The position numbers and the translations under genes were made by a program. A DNA stretch of 59,333 nt from Pasteurellaceae bacterium (GTDB lineage Bacteria > Pseudomonadota > Gammaproteobacteria > Enterobacterales > Pasteurellaceae): positions 1 through 59,333 of the forward strand of contig JAUNAB010000013.1 in NCBI GenBank assembly GCA_030527795.1, written 5' to 3'. Below are positions 39,410 through 48,409 of the stretch, piece after piece (the first letter of the stretch is position 1; every line of letters starts with the position of its first letter). The notes below the pieces were generated by a model. That model was not told the DNA's origin and searched no databases. It saw only the letters and a list, made by a program, of their open reading frames with translations.

Positions 39410-39967
39410 ATGATGGAAAAGCAAGACTTACGCGTCCCCAAAACCTTAAATAGTATTCGGCAAGCCTTTTTTATATTATTGGAACAGAAGGGTTTTGTGG
39501 AAATTAGCGTGCAGGATATTTTAGATGCCGCACTAATTAACCGAACGACTTTTTATAAACATTACTTAAATAAAAATGCCTTAGTCGTTCAATTAAATGC
39601 TGAGATCCTGTTGCTTTTTAAAGAGGTCGTTCAACGCCGTTTCCACGTAACACCACAGATATTTGCTCATACGGTTGCCCCGTTATTATTGCAACATCGG
39701 CGTGAAATTTTATTGCTTTGGAAAATCAATCAACCGCGGCTGAATTTGTACCAAGATATGCAAGATGTGATGAAACAAAGCTATTTAGAATTTGCGTGCA
39801 AACGTTTTAATAAAACTGCACAACAATTAGATTTTCAGTCAACGGATTTTGCCTCAATGGGAATGACAACACTTCGCTATTTTGTAGAAAATAATGTAGC
39901 ACCCGATGCGGAAAAGTTGGTGAGTGATTGGCGAGATATTTTAAACGTGGCTTTGTCTATTAGCTAA
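39410..39967 (+). CDS. TetR family transcriptional regulator
   Basis: 185 residues. The N-terminal helix-turn-helix is clear (LEQKGFVEISVQDILDAALINRTTFYKHY, here quoted only as the family pattern VQDILDAALINRTTFYKHY). The C-terminal ligand domain is not specific. Divergent from the exporter cluster, so it most likely represses HlyD-RbbA-YhhJ expression. Either of two tandem Met codons at 39410 can start it. Confidence 0.9.
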   Translation: MMEKQDLRVPKTLNSIRQAFFILLEQKGFVEISVQDILDAALINRTTFYKHYLNKNALVVQLNAEILLLFKEVVQRRFHVTPQIFAHTVAPLLLQHRREILLLWKINQPRLNLYQDMQDVMKQSYLEFACKRFNKTAQQLDFQSTDFASMGMTTLRYFVENNVAPDAEKLVSDWRDILNVALSIS

Positions 39968-39968
39968 A

Positions 39969-40006
39969 AACCGCGGTCAAAAATTTAAATGTTTTTCTGA
40001 CCGCGG
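39969..40006. terminator. Inverted uptake-motif pair between tetR gene and small unknown gene
   Basis: ACCGCGGT at 39969-39976 and 39999-40006 with inward A/T runs, beginning two bases after the TetR stop codon, between convergent genes. Confidence 0.88.
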
Positions 40007-40016
40007 TTTTGGCTGG

Positions 40017-40307
40017 CTAGGCTAAGCCGAGCTGCCCAATCTTTACGCCAAGTAACCCTAATGCAATGGGGTCAAGATAATCGCCGAGAAATTTAAATAA
40101 TTCTGATAAATCGGTGAAATAACGATGAATTTTCACTTCATTTTCTACTTTTCTAGTAAATTCATAACGCACGTCTTTGCCGTTAATATGTGCTTGCAAG
40201 GTCAAATAAATGGTTTCAAAAAAATGGCTATGTGCGCCTTCTTCGCCTGGGTCACTAATGCGAACATTCCAAGTGTGATTAAATAAAAGTTCTGTTTTAT
40301 TTGTCAT
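40017..40307 (-). CDS. Conserved small protein of unknown function
   Basis: 96 residues, acidic to neutral, no signal peptide. It starts MTNKTELLFNHTWNVRISD and ends with a short hydrophobic stretch (DPIALGLLGVKIGQLGLA). GAGGTAAAC precedes the ATG. I do not recognise the family. Codon use looks like its neighbours. It lies just downstream of arfA on the same strand, 15 bases after its stop codon, but the terminator inside arfA would limit read-through into it. Confidence 0.7.
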   Translation of the reverse strand: MTNKTELLFNHTWNVRISDPGEEGAHSHFFETIYLTLQAHINGKDVRYEFTRKVENEVKIHRYFTDLSELFKFLGDYLDPIALGLLGVKIGQLGLA

Positions 40308-40322
40308 TGTTTACCTCTCATT

Positions 40323-40592
40323 TTATTGTGCAAATTCCGATAGAAAAAAAGCCCGTTTAACAAAATTCTGAAATTTCAAAACCTTGATAAACGGGCTTTC
40401 TTGCCACCGTTGTGTATGTTTTGCTCTACGGTGGTAACTGCCTTTGCCTTTCTGCTTTCTTTCTACACGTTGCCGAAAGAGTGGATCGTGCAATAGTGCA
40501 CAAATGGCATTATCTTTAATCTGACCACGTTGATGTTGGTAGTTTGTGCTACCGAGCTGATTTATATCAGCAGGAATTTTTTTCCGTTTCAT
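40323..40592 (-). CDS. arfA: Alternative ribosome-rescue factor ArfA
   Basis: 89 residues. The core [17 protein letters not shown] followed by [18 protein letters not shown] is the ArfA signature; ArfA recruits release factor 2 to ribosomes stalled on messages without a stop codon. The N-terminus is about 20 residues longer than in E. coli. The gene carries a rho-independent terminator ahead of its own stop codon (see 40342-40399), so its messages normally lack a stop and the product is removed by tmRNA while trans-translation works. The last residues encoded past the hairpin ([11 protein letters not shown]) would be made only from read-through transcripts. Confidence 0.93.
   Translation of the reverse strand: MKRKKIPADINQLGSTNYQHQRGQIKDNAICALLHDPLFRQRVERKQKGKGSYHRRAKHTQRWQESPFIKVLKFQNFVKRAFFLSEFAQ
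40342..40399 (-). terminator. Terminator inside the arfA reading frame
   Basis: On the minus strand AAAGCCCGTTTA (from 40399 to 40388) pairs with TAAACGGGCTTT (from 40359 to 40348), followed by TTTTTTT. The loop is 28 bases. The hairpin and U tract fall within the coding sequence, before the stop at 40323. It should yield non-stop arfA mRNA, the known tmRNA-dependent feedback of this gene. Confidence 0.85.
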
Positions 40593-40655
40593 CGTTTTCC
40601 TTATTATCTCTCGTTCGACTTTTGAACCGCGTTATTATAGGTCAAAATGAATAAA

Positions 40656-40997
40656 TTACAAGATATCTAGCACGGACTCAGGTGGACGTCCTATTTTTGC
40701 TTTCTCGCCATTAATCACGATCGGGCGTTCTAGTAACGCAGGATATTGACTTATCGCTTGTAGCAGTTGTGCATTATTCGCCTGTGCAAGATTTAATGTT
40801 GTATACAGTTCATCTTTCACCCGCATCATTTGCCGAATATCGTGAATCCCTAATTTATTTGCCAATTCTTGTAGCTGTTCAACGGAATAATGATGTTGCA
40901 AGTACAATTCTATTTGGGGTTCAATACCTTGCTGTTGGATTAATGCTAAAGTTTCACGGCTTTTGGAACAACGTGGGTTATGGTAAATAATCAACAT
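40656..40997 (-). CDS. yfgD: Arsenate reductase-like protein (YfgD type)
   Basis: 113 residues from the Met at 40997 (MLIIYHNPRCSKSRETLALI), which has AAGAG upstream; an upstream Met at 41015 is also possible. The thioredoxin-like ArsC fold has its cysteine in NPRCSKS, and the C-terminus RPIVINGEKAKIGRPPE is typical. E. coli pairs yfgD with perM (yfgO) divergently, as here. True arsenate reduction is unproven for this branch. Confidence 0.92.
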   Translation of the reverse strand: MLIIYHNPRCSKSRETLALIQQQGIEPQIELYLQHHYSVEQLQELANKLGIHDIRQMMRVKDELYTTLNLAQANNAQLLQAISQYPALLERPIVINGEKAKIGRPPESVLDIL

Positions 40998-41063
40998 AGG
41001 CTCTTTTCTTTTCATTAAAAGCTATTATTATAATCAATAATGGATAAGAGGAAAGGGGGGATT

Positions 41064-42116
41064 ATGTTTGAATTGTTCAAAAATTGGTATTTGCGCCGTT
41101 TTAGCGATCCGCAAGCGATGGGGCTTGCTGCCATTTTGTTATTTGGTTTTGGTGCAATTTATTTTTTTAGCGATATTATCGCACCCTTATTAATTGCGAT
41201 TGTATTAGCCTATTTACTGGAGATCCCCATTCATTTTCTCAGCCAAAAATGCAAGGTACCACGTTTATTTGCCTTGTTGATTGTGCTAGGCAGTTTTGTC
41301 AGCGTAGCCTTAGTGATTGTATTTGGTTTGTTGCCAAGTTTAATTAATCAGTTAATGGGGTTATTGAGAGATTTGCCGAATATGTTCAATAAATCACAAA
41401 CTTGGTTGATGTCATTGCCTGAACATTATCCTGAGCTTGTTGATTATAAAATGATTGATAGCATTTTCACGACCATTCGTGAAAAAATTCTGAGCCTTGG
41501 CGAGTCCGCGGTCAAATTATCGTTTAATTCATTAATAAATTTAGTCAGTATTGGCATTTATATGTTTTTAGTGCCATTAATGATGTTTTTTATGTTAAAG
41601 GATTACAAAAGTTTACTCGCTGGTTTAAGCCGTTTCCTGCCACGCAATCGGCATCTTGCATCAGAAGTATGGACGGAAATGCAACAACAAATTGCGAATT
41701 ACATTCGTGGAAAGTTAGTTGAAATTTTAATTGTTACGCTAGTCACTTATATTATCTTTCTCTTTTTCAATTTAAATTACCCTTTATTATTATCGGTAGC
41801 CGTTGGCATTTCCGTGCTAGTGCCTTATGTGGGGGCGGTATTAGTGAGCATCCCCGTAGCGTTAGTTGGCTTTTTCCAATTTGGTGACCATTCTACATTT
41901 TGGTATTTGATCATTGCGTTTGTCGTAAGTCAGTTACTTGATGGCAATCTACTTGTGCCGTTTTTATTTTCGGAAGCCGTTAATCTGCATCCATTAACTA
42001 TCATTGTTTCAGTATTGATTTTTGGTGGGTTATGGGGATTTTGGGGCGTATTCTTTGCTATTCCGTTAGCGACTTTAGTCAAAGCGGTGATTAATGCGTG
42101 GCCCTCAACGGAATAA
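41064..42116 (+). CDS. perM: PerM/AI-2E family transporter
   Basis: 350 residues from ATG 41064, which has an AGGAAAGGGGGG ribosome binding site; an in-frame ATG at 41040 lacks one. Eight or so membrane helices, with the family motif near the C-terminus ([19 protein letters not shown], given here in part). Some relatives export autoinducer-2; the substrate of this branch is not known. Divergent from yfgD. Confidence 0.92.
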   Translation: MFELFKNWYLRRFSDPQAMGLAAILLFGFGAIYFFSDIIAPLLIAIVLAYLLEIPIHFLSQKCKVPRLFALLIVLGSFVSVALVIVFGLLPSLINQLMGLLRDLPNMFNKSQTWLMSLPEHYPELVDYKMIDSIFTTIREKILSLGESAVKLSFNSLINLVSIGIYMFLVPLMMFFMLKDYKSLLAGLSRFLPRNRHLASEVWTEMQQQIANYIRGKLVEILIVTLVTYIIFLFFNLNYPLLLSVAVGISVLVPYVGAVLVSIPVALVGFFQFGDHSTFWYLIIAFVVSQLLDGNLLVPFLFSEAVNLHPLTIIVSVLIFGGLWGFWGVFFAIPLATLVKAVINAWPSTE

Positions 42117-42143
42117 AAAGATTACTTCATCTACAAATAAAAA

Positions 42144-42165
42144 GGGCTAAACTGATGTTTAGCCC
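42144..42165 (-). terminator. Rho-independent terminator of raiA copy 2
   Basis: GGGCTAAAC (42144-42152) and GTTTAGCCC (42157-42165), 4-base loop, with a run of A on the + strand that reads T on the minus strand. It matches the terminator of raiA copy 1 in stem and flanks. Confidence 0.9.
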
Positions 42166-42189
42166 TAATTAATCCGTCTAGTTAATCCA

Positions 42190-42510
42190 TTAAATAAACG
42201 AATCCTTTAAGCGTTCGTCCGCTCTCCGTGATTCACTTTTGTGTTGTAATTTGTTCAATTGGCGTTCCAACTTTTCTTCAACCTCGTTGATTGCCTTGTA
42301 CATATCACTGGCTTCTGAACTCGCAAATAGATCGCCATTTGGCGTGCCTATTGCTGCTTCAACTGCGAAACCTTGTGGGGTTTTTGCTAGTATAAAATGG
42401 GGATTAATTAATTGAGTATGCCATTTGCTTAATTTCGCAAGTCGTCCTTCAATATGCTCGCGAATTGCAGGGGTGATGTCCATTTGTTTACTTGTAATAT
42501 TAAGTGTCAT
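42190..42510 (-). CDS. raiA: Ribosome-associated inhibitor A (YfiA/HPF family), copy 2
   Basis: 106 residues starting [15 protein letters not shown], eight substitutions away from copy 1 at 695-1015. AAGGAGAATGCG gives a stronger ribosome binding site than that of copy 1. Promoter, coding sequence and terminator are all duplicated, so the copying event took in the whole transcription unit. The two are in opposite orientation with about 41 kb between them. Ile replaces the final Asn of copy 1. Confidence 0.93.
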   Translation of the reverse strand: MTLNITSKQMDITPAIREHIEGRLAKLSKWHTQLINPHFILAKTPQGFAVEAAIGTPNGDLFASSEASDMYKAINEVEEKLERQLNKLQHKSESRRADERLKDSFI

Positions 42511-42572
42511 CGCATTCTCCTTATGTTTTCTTGGAATCGAATTTATTCGATCTTGTTTTTGTCTCTGTGTAC

Positions 42573-42601
42573 AAAATAGACCTACTTCGTTGACTTTGCA
42601 A
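42573..42601 (-). promoter_or_regulatory. Promoter of raiA copy 2
   Basis: On the minus strand TTGCAA (42601-42596), 17-base spacer, TATTTT (42578-42573), the same elements and spacing as for copy 1. The leader after it (about 56 bases) has diverged and contains an 7-bp inverted repeat ATCGAAT/ATTCGAT at 42536-42551. The rest of the 341-base gap to 42851 holds only the uptake-motif pair at 42775. Confidence 0.7.
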
Positions 42602-42774
42602 GCACTTTTTATTATTTCTTGGCGAATAAAATAAAAAATTGATTTTGATTAGGAAACCGTAATAAAAAGCTATCTTTTGCTGATAAATAAGATTATTATT
42701 AATAAATATGCCCATTCCTTATTGCTTTGAATTAGGCCTATTTTCATCGAGAGAAGAAAATTGACAAGGAAAAA

Positions 42775-42812
42775 ACCGCGGTCAAAAATTTAATCGTTTT
42801 TTTGACCGCGGT
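42775..42812. terminator. Inverted uptake-motif pair, terminator of lpxD
   Basis: ACCGCGGT at 42775-42782 and 42805-42812 with inward A/T runs, 40 bases beyond the lpxD stop codon on the minus strand. Confidence 0.85.
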
Positions 42813-42851
42813 TTTGTTCTATTGTGAGCAATATTACAGAGAAATTGGACA

Positions 42852-43880
42852 TTAATCGCTAGCTAGCTTTTTCTCAAGCGTTTTTAAGCGTTTGTTCATT
42901 TTGTCAATATCTAAGGTTAATGCGGCAGTTTTACGCCACGCTTTGTTGGTTTGCAGTGGAATGCCCGATGAATAAATGCCGGGTTGCGTAATTGGACGCA
43001 TAACCATTCCCATTCCTGTAACGGTAACTTTATCGCAGATTTCCATATGCCCATTGATGACGCTCGCGCCACCGATAAGGCAATATCGTCCAACTTTTAG
43101 ACTGCCTGCCATAATCACACCGCCAGCTACCGCTGTGCCTGTACCGATATGCACGTTATGTGCAATTTGGCACAGATTGTCAATGATTACATTATCTTCA
43201 ATCACGGTTGCATCAAGTGCACCACGATCAATACAGGTGCAAGCACCGATTTCAACGTGATTGCCGATAATTACTGTGCCTGTTTGGGGGATTTTGATCC
43301 AGCGTCCGCGATCATTGGCGTAGCCAAATCCATCGCTACCAATAACAGTGCCTGACTGAATTAAGCAATGTTCGCCAATTTGAACTGCGTGATAAATAGA
43401 TACATTTGCCCAAAGTTGAGTATGGGCGCCAATTTTAGCGTTTTTACCAATAAAACAGCCCGCACCAATTACGGCGTAATCACCAATTTCTACATCGTCT
43501 TCAATCACCGCATTTGCACCAATAGAAACCGATTTACCTAGTTTTGCGGATGGTGAAACAACTGCACTTGCTGCGATTGATTGTGCTGCTTTAGGAGTGC
43601 TATCCATATATTGTGCTAATAATGCATAAGCGAGATAGGGATCTTTAACAATAATTAAATTGCTTTCTGGCGCACAAAATTCAACATCTTGCTCTGAGAC
43701 AACTAAGATACCTGCTTGAGATTGGGCAAGCACTGGGCGAAATTTGGGATTAGAAATAAAGGTAAGTTGTTGTGAGTTAGCGGTTTCTAATGGTGCGATA
43801 CTTTGAATGGCAACATCGGCGTTGCCACGAATGACCCCGCCGATGTGTTTTGCTAACTCGTCAAGACGATAGTTTTGCAT
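42852..43880 (-). CDS. lpxD: UDP-3-O-(3-hydroxyacyl)glucosamine N-acyltransferase
   Basis: 342 residues. It adds the second acyl chain in lipid A synthesis. The N-terminal uridine-binding domain is followed by a left-handed beta helix of hexapeptide repeats (for example [20 protein letters not shown]) and a C-terminal helix. The catalytic His lies in [10 protein letters not shown]. It overlaps the skp stop codon by one base (TAATG). Confidence 0.96.
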   Translation of the reverse strand: MQNYRLDELAKHIGGVIRGNADVAIQSIAPLETANSQQLTFISNPKFRPVLAQSQAGILVVSEQDVEFCAPESNLIIVKDPYLAYALLAQYMDSTPKAAQSIAASAVVSPSAKLGKSVSIGANAVIEDDVEIGDYAVIGAGCFIGKNAKIGAHTQLWANVSIYHAVQIGEHCLIQSGTVIGSDGFGYANDRGRWIKIPQTGTVIIGNHVEIGACTCIDRGALDATVIEDNVIIDNLCQIAHNVHIGTGTAVAGGVIMAGSLKVGRYCLIGGASVINGHMEICDKVTVTGMGMVMRPITQPGIYSSGIPLQTNKAWRKTAALTLDIDKMNKRLKTLEKKLASD

Positions 43881-44497
43881 TAGTTAGCCTTTGTTTCTTC
43901 CGCTTTTGATGGTGCTGGTTGTGCTGGCGCATCTTGTTTAGCAGGCTCTGCGCTTTCGGTTTTAGCTGGTGCCGTTGCAGCAGGTGCATTATTTAGTGCT
44001 TTTAATACATCTTCAGTAATATCTTTACCTTCGGTCGCAAAGACAACAGAATTGGCATCTAAGACATAGCTATAACCTTTTTCTTTCGCAATATTATTGG
44101 TTGCAGTTTGAATAGATTCTAAAATACGAGTGCGTTCATTGTTTTCTGCTTTTTCAGCTTCCTTTTGGAATTTTTGAACATTTGCATCATGATCTTTCAT
44201 TAATTTCTTAATGTCATCTTCGCGTTTTTGAATATCAGCACGGCGTAAATTTGGAGCATCTTTTTGTAATGCAGCAATTTTACCATCAATCATTTTTTTA
44301 TTTGCCGCTAATTTGTCCGACTGTGCTTTAAATTTTGCTTCAAATGTTTTTGCAGCAGATTTCACGTCAGGATGATTTTGGAATAAATAGCCAGCGTTAA
44401 TAAATGCGATATTTTCCTCTGCGATCGCTGCAGTTGAAGCGAAAGCGAGAGCTAAAGAAAGGGCTGTTGCTTTAACAAATTTTTTCATTTGGTTCAT
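43880..44497 (-). CDS. skp: Periplasmic chaperone Skp/OmpH
   Basis: 205 residues with a signal peptide (ending near ASTAAIAEE). The coiled-coil body binds unfolded outer membrane proteins. The last 36 or so residues (from [16 protein letters not shown] to KAEETKAN) form an Ala/Pro/Glu/Lys-rich tail; E. coli Skp (161 residues) has none. Between bamA and lpxD as in E. coli. Confidence 0.93.
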   Translation of the reverse strand: MNQMKKFVKATALSLALAFASTAAIAEENIAFINAGYLFQNHPDVKSAAKTFEAKFKAQSDKLAANKKMIDGKIAALQKDAPNLRRADIQKREDDIKKLMKDHDANVQKFQKEAEKAENNERTRILESIQTATNNIAKEKGYSYVLDANSVVFATEGKDITEDVLKALNNAPAATAPAKTESAEPAKQDAPAQPAPSKAEETKAN

Positions 44498-44530
44498 TTC
44501 CTTATAATGTTTGGAGTAGATATTAATTTA

Positions 44531-44561
44531 TCCATAACAATAAATAATTTATTGTTATGGA
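44531..44561. repeat. 31-bp palindrome between bamA and skp
   Basis: TCCATAACAATAAAT (44531-44545), one base, then its exact reverse complement (44547-44561). No U tract follows on the minus strand, so it is a hairpin rather than a normal terminator. It may set skp expression relative to bamA. Confidence 0.6.
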
Positions 44562-44605
44562 TGTGTTTTTTTAGACTAATATGCTTTGAGTTAGTTCAAT
44601 TTTAA

Positions 44606-46975
44606 TTAGAATGAACCACCAATACTAAATTGGAATTGCTCAATATCATCATTGTCGTATTTTTTAATAGGTTTAGCATAAGAGAATACTAATGGTCCAA
44701 TTGGTGATTGCCATTGGAAACCTACACCTGCAGATGCTCGAATACGGCTTGGGTCACTATAATCTGGTAGTGTTGGATACGTTGCTCGATCTGATGATGA
44801 CCAACGAGTATTCCAGACGCTTGCTGCATCAACAAATAATGAAGTGCGTACTGAATTTTGGTTCTTATCCGCAACGAATGGTGTAGGGACGATAAGTTCT
44901 GCTGTTGCAGTAACCATTGCATTACCTCCTACAATGTCAGAACTTAAGCTACAATATGTTGAGTCTGAACAATTATCGTTATAAATAGCATTTGGACCGA
45001 TTGCTCCGTAGGAGAAGCCTCGAATAGTTCCAATTCCTCCTGCACTATAATTTTTATAAAATGGTAAAACTTTACCACCAAAGCCATTAGCGTAGTTACC
45101 ACTTAATTTACCACTCATTACCCATGTTTGTTCACGATTTAATGGATAATATCCTGCCACATCAGCATTTAAAGTATAATATTTATTATCGGATCCAGGA
45201 ATAGTAACTGTACCGCCAGCTGTTGCTTTTATCCCTTTCGTTGGGAAATAACCACGGTTTAGGCTATTATAGTTCCAACCGAATTGGAATGTATAGTCTT
45301 GGGTTTTTAAGTTAAAGTTATTGCTTTGTCCCATTGAGTTGACGTATTTCTCACGATTATATTCAGGTTTAACATTTTTAAGTTTGTTGTAAGCATAACC
45401 TATCCCTAAATAGTAGGAATTATTTTCGTTAACTGGGAAACCAAGTGTTAAATTGCCCCCCCAAGTAGTACGCGCATAAGTTGATGCTGTATCGCTACGA
45501 GAGTTATCATATTTATCATAGAAAACGTTACCTCCTAAGCTGACACCGTCTTTGGTGAAGTAGGGTTCATTATAGCCAAGGTTAACATTTGTCCCATAGT
45601 CGTTACGCGTGCCAGATAAACTAATTGAAGATCCCATTCCTAAGAAGTTATCTTGTTTAATGCCTGCTTGGTAACTAAAGCCACTTTCTGTACCGTAACC
45701 GATACCAAAGTTAATGCTTCCTGTATTACGTTCTTTTACATTATAAATGACATCTAATTGATCATTGGTATTTGGCACTGCTTCAGTTCGGCTTTCCACG
45801 CTGTCAAAGAAACCAGTACGATCTAAACGTACTTTACCTAACTCAACTAATTGTGATGATAACCAGCTTCCTTCTTGCTGACGCATTTCTTGACGTAATG
45901 TGCTGTCTGCACTGACAGTATTGCCTTCAAAGCGAATATAACGCACAGAATAAGCTTTCCCTGCATCAACAACGTAAGTTATCGCAATGGTTTTATCTTG
46001 ATCATTAAATTCTGGCGCGATAGTTACCTGTGCACTAGCGTAGCCACGTTCTGCCAATTTGGATTTAATATCCTGTTCAACCGCGGTAATTTCATTACGA
46101 CGATAGATTTCATTTAGATGGATATTTTTAAGTAATGGTGCTAGCTGTTCTTGCATTCCACCAACATCACCCACGATACGAGCGTTAGTTAGGGTATAAC
46201 GCTCACCTTCACTCACATTCACCTTAACGCGAGCTTCTTCTTTATTATCGCTTAATTTAACATCGGTATTGGTGATTTGGAACTTCGCATAACCACGGTT
46301 CTGATAAAAATCGCGGATAGTATCAAGATCTTTGCCAAATTGATCTGCGGCAAATTTGTTACCAAACAGCTTATACCACGCATCAGTTTGGAGTTCCATT
46401 TGCTCGCGTAATTTATCGCTGCTAAAGGCATTATTTCCTTCAAAATCCATTGCTTTCAATAATGCAACATCGTGTTCTTGAATTTGAATTTTCACATCAG
46501 CACGATTGTTCGGTAAATTATTTACAATGGCTTCTACTTTGGCGTTATAACGCCCTGTGCTTTCATAATGTTCTTGTAAACTTTGGCGGAAGGCTTCTAA
46601 TTTCTCGCGGTTTAACATCTCACCACTTTTAAAGCCATTGCTTTCTAGGTTTTGCTTTAACGCATCATCAGGAATGGAGTTATTACCTTCTACTTTGACT
46701 TCAGCAATAATCGGTTGTTGAGTGACAGAAAGTAGTAAGATGTTGCCATTGCGAGAAGCTCTGACATTATCAAAACCACGCATATACAGCGTTTTTACCG
46801 CATTAGCGATATCATTATCGGTTACACGTTTACCAACTTGGATTGGTAAGCCTGCTAAAACATTGGCTTCAGAACCTTCTTGAATGCCGTCAATATGAAT
46901 GTTTTGCACTACAAATGGCGCAGCGACAACACTCGTTGAACCAAACAATAAACTTGCTATGAGAAGTTTTTTCAT
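44606..46975 (-). CDS. bamA: Outer membrane assembly factor BamA
   Basis: 789 residues. A signal peptide (MKKLLIASLLFGSTSVVAAP) is followed by five POTRA domains (to about 420) and a 16-strand barrel ending in FQFSIGGSF, with the terminal Phe used for barrel recognition. The conserved loop segment GIGTIRGFSYG corresponds to the VRGF motif of L6. BamA inserts outer membrane proteins. Downstream of rseP. An uptake motif lies inside at 46080. Confidence 0.97.
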   Translation of the reverse strand: MKKLLIASLLFGSTSVVAAPFVVQNIHIDGIQEGSEANVLAGLPIQVGKRVTDNDIANAVKTLYMRGFDNVRASRNGNILLLSVTQQPIIAEVKVEGNNSIPDDALKQNLESNGFKSGEMLNREKLEAFRQSLQEHYESTGRYNAKVEAIVNNLPNNRADVKIQIQEHDVALLKAMDFEGNNAFSSDKLREQMELQTDAWYKLFGNKFAADQFGKDLDTIRDFYQNRGYAKFQITNTDVKLSDNKEEARVKVNVSEGERYTLTNARIVGDVGGMQEQLAPLLKNIHLNEIYRRNEITAVEQDIKSKLAERGYASAQVTIAPEFNDQDKTIAITYVVDAGKAYSVRYIRFEGNTVSADSTLRQEMRQQEGSWLSSQLVELGKVRLDRTGFFDSVESRTEAVPNTNDQLDVIYNVKERNTGSINFGIGYGTESGFSYQAGIKQDNFLGMGSSISLSGTRNDYGTNVNLGYNEPYFTKDGVSLGGNVFYDKYDNSRSDTASTYARTTWGGNLTLGFPVNENNSYYLGIGYAYNKLKNVKPEYNREKYVNSMGQSNNFNLKTQDYTFQFGWNYNSLNRGYFPTKGIKATAGGTVTIPGSDNKYYTLNADVAGYYPLNREQTWVMSGKLSGNYANGFGGKVLPFYKNYSAGGIGTIRGFSYGAIGPNAIYNDNCSDSTYCSLSSDIVGGNAMVTATAELIVPTPFVADKNQNSVRTSLFVDAASVWNTRWSSSDRATYPTLPDYSDPSRIRASAGVGFQWQSPIGPLVFSYAKPIKKYDNDDIEQFQFSIGGSF

Positions 46976-47042
46976 CGTGATTATGACCTTATGAAAGTAT
47001 AGTAAATTTAATTTTATTGTTTAAAAAACACAGCGATTTTTG

Positions 47043-47050
47043 ACCGCGGT
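47043..47050. repeat. Single uptake-like motif between rseP and bamA
   Basis: TTTTTGACCGCGGTTTTT, unpaired, in the 84-base gap. Confidence 0.8.
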
Positions 47051-47059
47051 TTTTAGGTA

Positions 47060-48400
47060 TTATAAACGTAGAACATCATTAAATAGGGCAAATATGGTTA
47101 ATAATAATAACATACTTGCACCAAGCCGATAGCCTATGTTTTGGATTCGTTCGGAAACAGGTTTCCGCATTATTCCTTCCGCTGCGAGAAAGACTAAGTG
47201 TCCGCCATCAAGAACGGGTAAAGGGAATAAATTCATTATGCCTAAATTGACACTAATTAACGCCATAAAGCTTAAATAATAAATAAAGCCAATGCTTGAT
47301 GAGGCGCCTGCCCCTTTCGCAATAGAAATTGGACCGCTTAAATTTTTGAGCGATAAATCGCCTGTAAATAATTTTCCAATCACTTTAATGGTTAATAGAC
47401 TGAGTTGCCCTGTTTTTTCAATGCCTTTTTGTAAGGACTCAAGCATACCATATTTTAATTCAGTGCGGTACTTGTCCGCAATAGGCTGTACGCTTGGCAT
47501 AATGCCAACATACCATTTGCCATTTTCATTAGTTTGGGGTTGTAATGTGGTGGCAAAGAATTGATCGCCACGTTGCACTTGGAGATCAATATTTTCCCCT
47601 TTATTTACCTGTGCAACGAAATCTGTCCAATTAAAAGGCGTTTTTTGTGCGGTGTAGAGCATATCGCTCACTTGTAATCCTGCTTTCTCGGCGGGGGAAT
47701 GTTCAACAACACGGCTAATTTTCATTTCGATTTTATTACTGACTGGCTCGATCCCAAGAGATTCAAAAGTTGATTCTTTTTCTGGATCAAAATACCAGTT
47801 TGTTAAATCTAATTGTTTTTGCACCGCTAATCGGCTATCGGTTTCTCCAAATGGAATAAGGGTTAGCGTAGCGTTATGGTTACCGACTTTACTGGCAAGC
47901 AACATATTGATGCTTTCCCAGTCCGCGGTCGGTGAGCCATCAACGGCAATGATCTGGTATTGGGGTTGTAAATGAGCTTGAGCGGCGATTGAGTTTTCTT
48001 GCACATTATTAATTACAGGTTTGACGCTTGGAATGCCAACTAAATAGACAACCCAATAAGCCAAAATCGCAAAAAGAAAGTTAGCGAGTGGTCCCGCAGC
48101 AATAATAAACGCACGTTGAGCGACCGATTTGTGATTAAATGATTGAGATTTAAGTGCTTCAGGAACATCTTCATTGCGTTCATCAAGCATTTTAACATAA
48201 CCACCTAATGGAATAGCGGATAATGCAAATTCAGTGCCTTTTTTATCAATGCGTTTCCATAGCACTTTACCAAAGCCAATGGAAAAACGATGTACCTTCA
48301 CGCCACATCGACGAGCAGCCCAAAAATGGCCGTATTCGTGAACAGACACTAATACACCGATAACAATAATAAATGAGAATAACGACCACAAAAACGCCAT
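47060..48400 (-). CDS. rseP: Site-2 protease RseP
   Basis: 446 residues. Zinc-binding HEYGH at 21-25 in the first membrane helix, two central PDZ domains (SPAEKAGLQVSDML in the second), and LPVLDGGHL in the third helix completing the active site. It cleaves anti-sigma factor RseA in the envelope stress response and clears signal peptides. Between cdsA and bamA as expected. Confidence 0.97.
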   Translation of the reverse strand: MAFLWSLFSFIIVIGVLVSVHEYGHFWAARRCGVKVHRFSIGFGKVLWKRIDKKGTEFALSAIPLGGYVKMLDERNEDVPEALKSQSFNHKSVAQRAFIIAAGPLANFLFAILAYWVVYLVGIPSVKPVINNVQENSIAAQAHLQPQYQIIAVDGSPTADWESINMLLASKVGNHNATLTLIPFGETDSRLAVQKQLDLTNWYFDPEKESTFESLGIEPVSNKIEMKISRVVEHSPAEKAGLQVSDMLYTAQKTPFNWTDFVAQVNKGENIDLQVQRGDQFFATTLQPQTNENGKWYVGIMPSVQPIADKYRTELKYGMLESLQKGIEKTGQLSLLTIKVIGKLFTGDLSLKNLSGPISIAKGAGASSSIGFIYYLSFMALISVNLGIMNLFPLPVLDGGHLVFLAAEGIMRKPVSERIQNIGYRLGASMLLLLTIFALFNDVLRL

Positions 48401-48409
48401 TTATCTATC

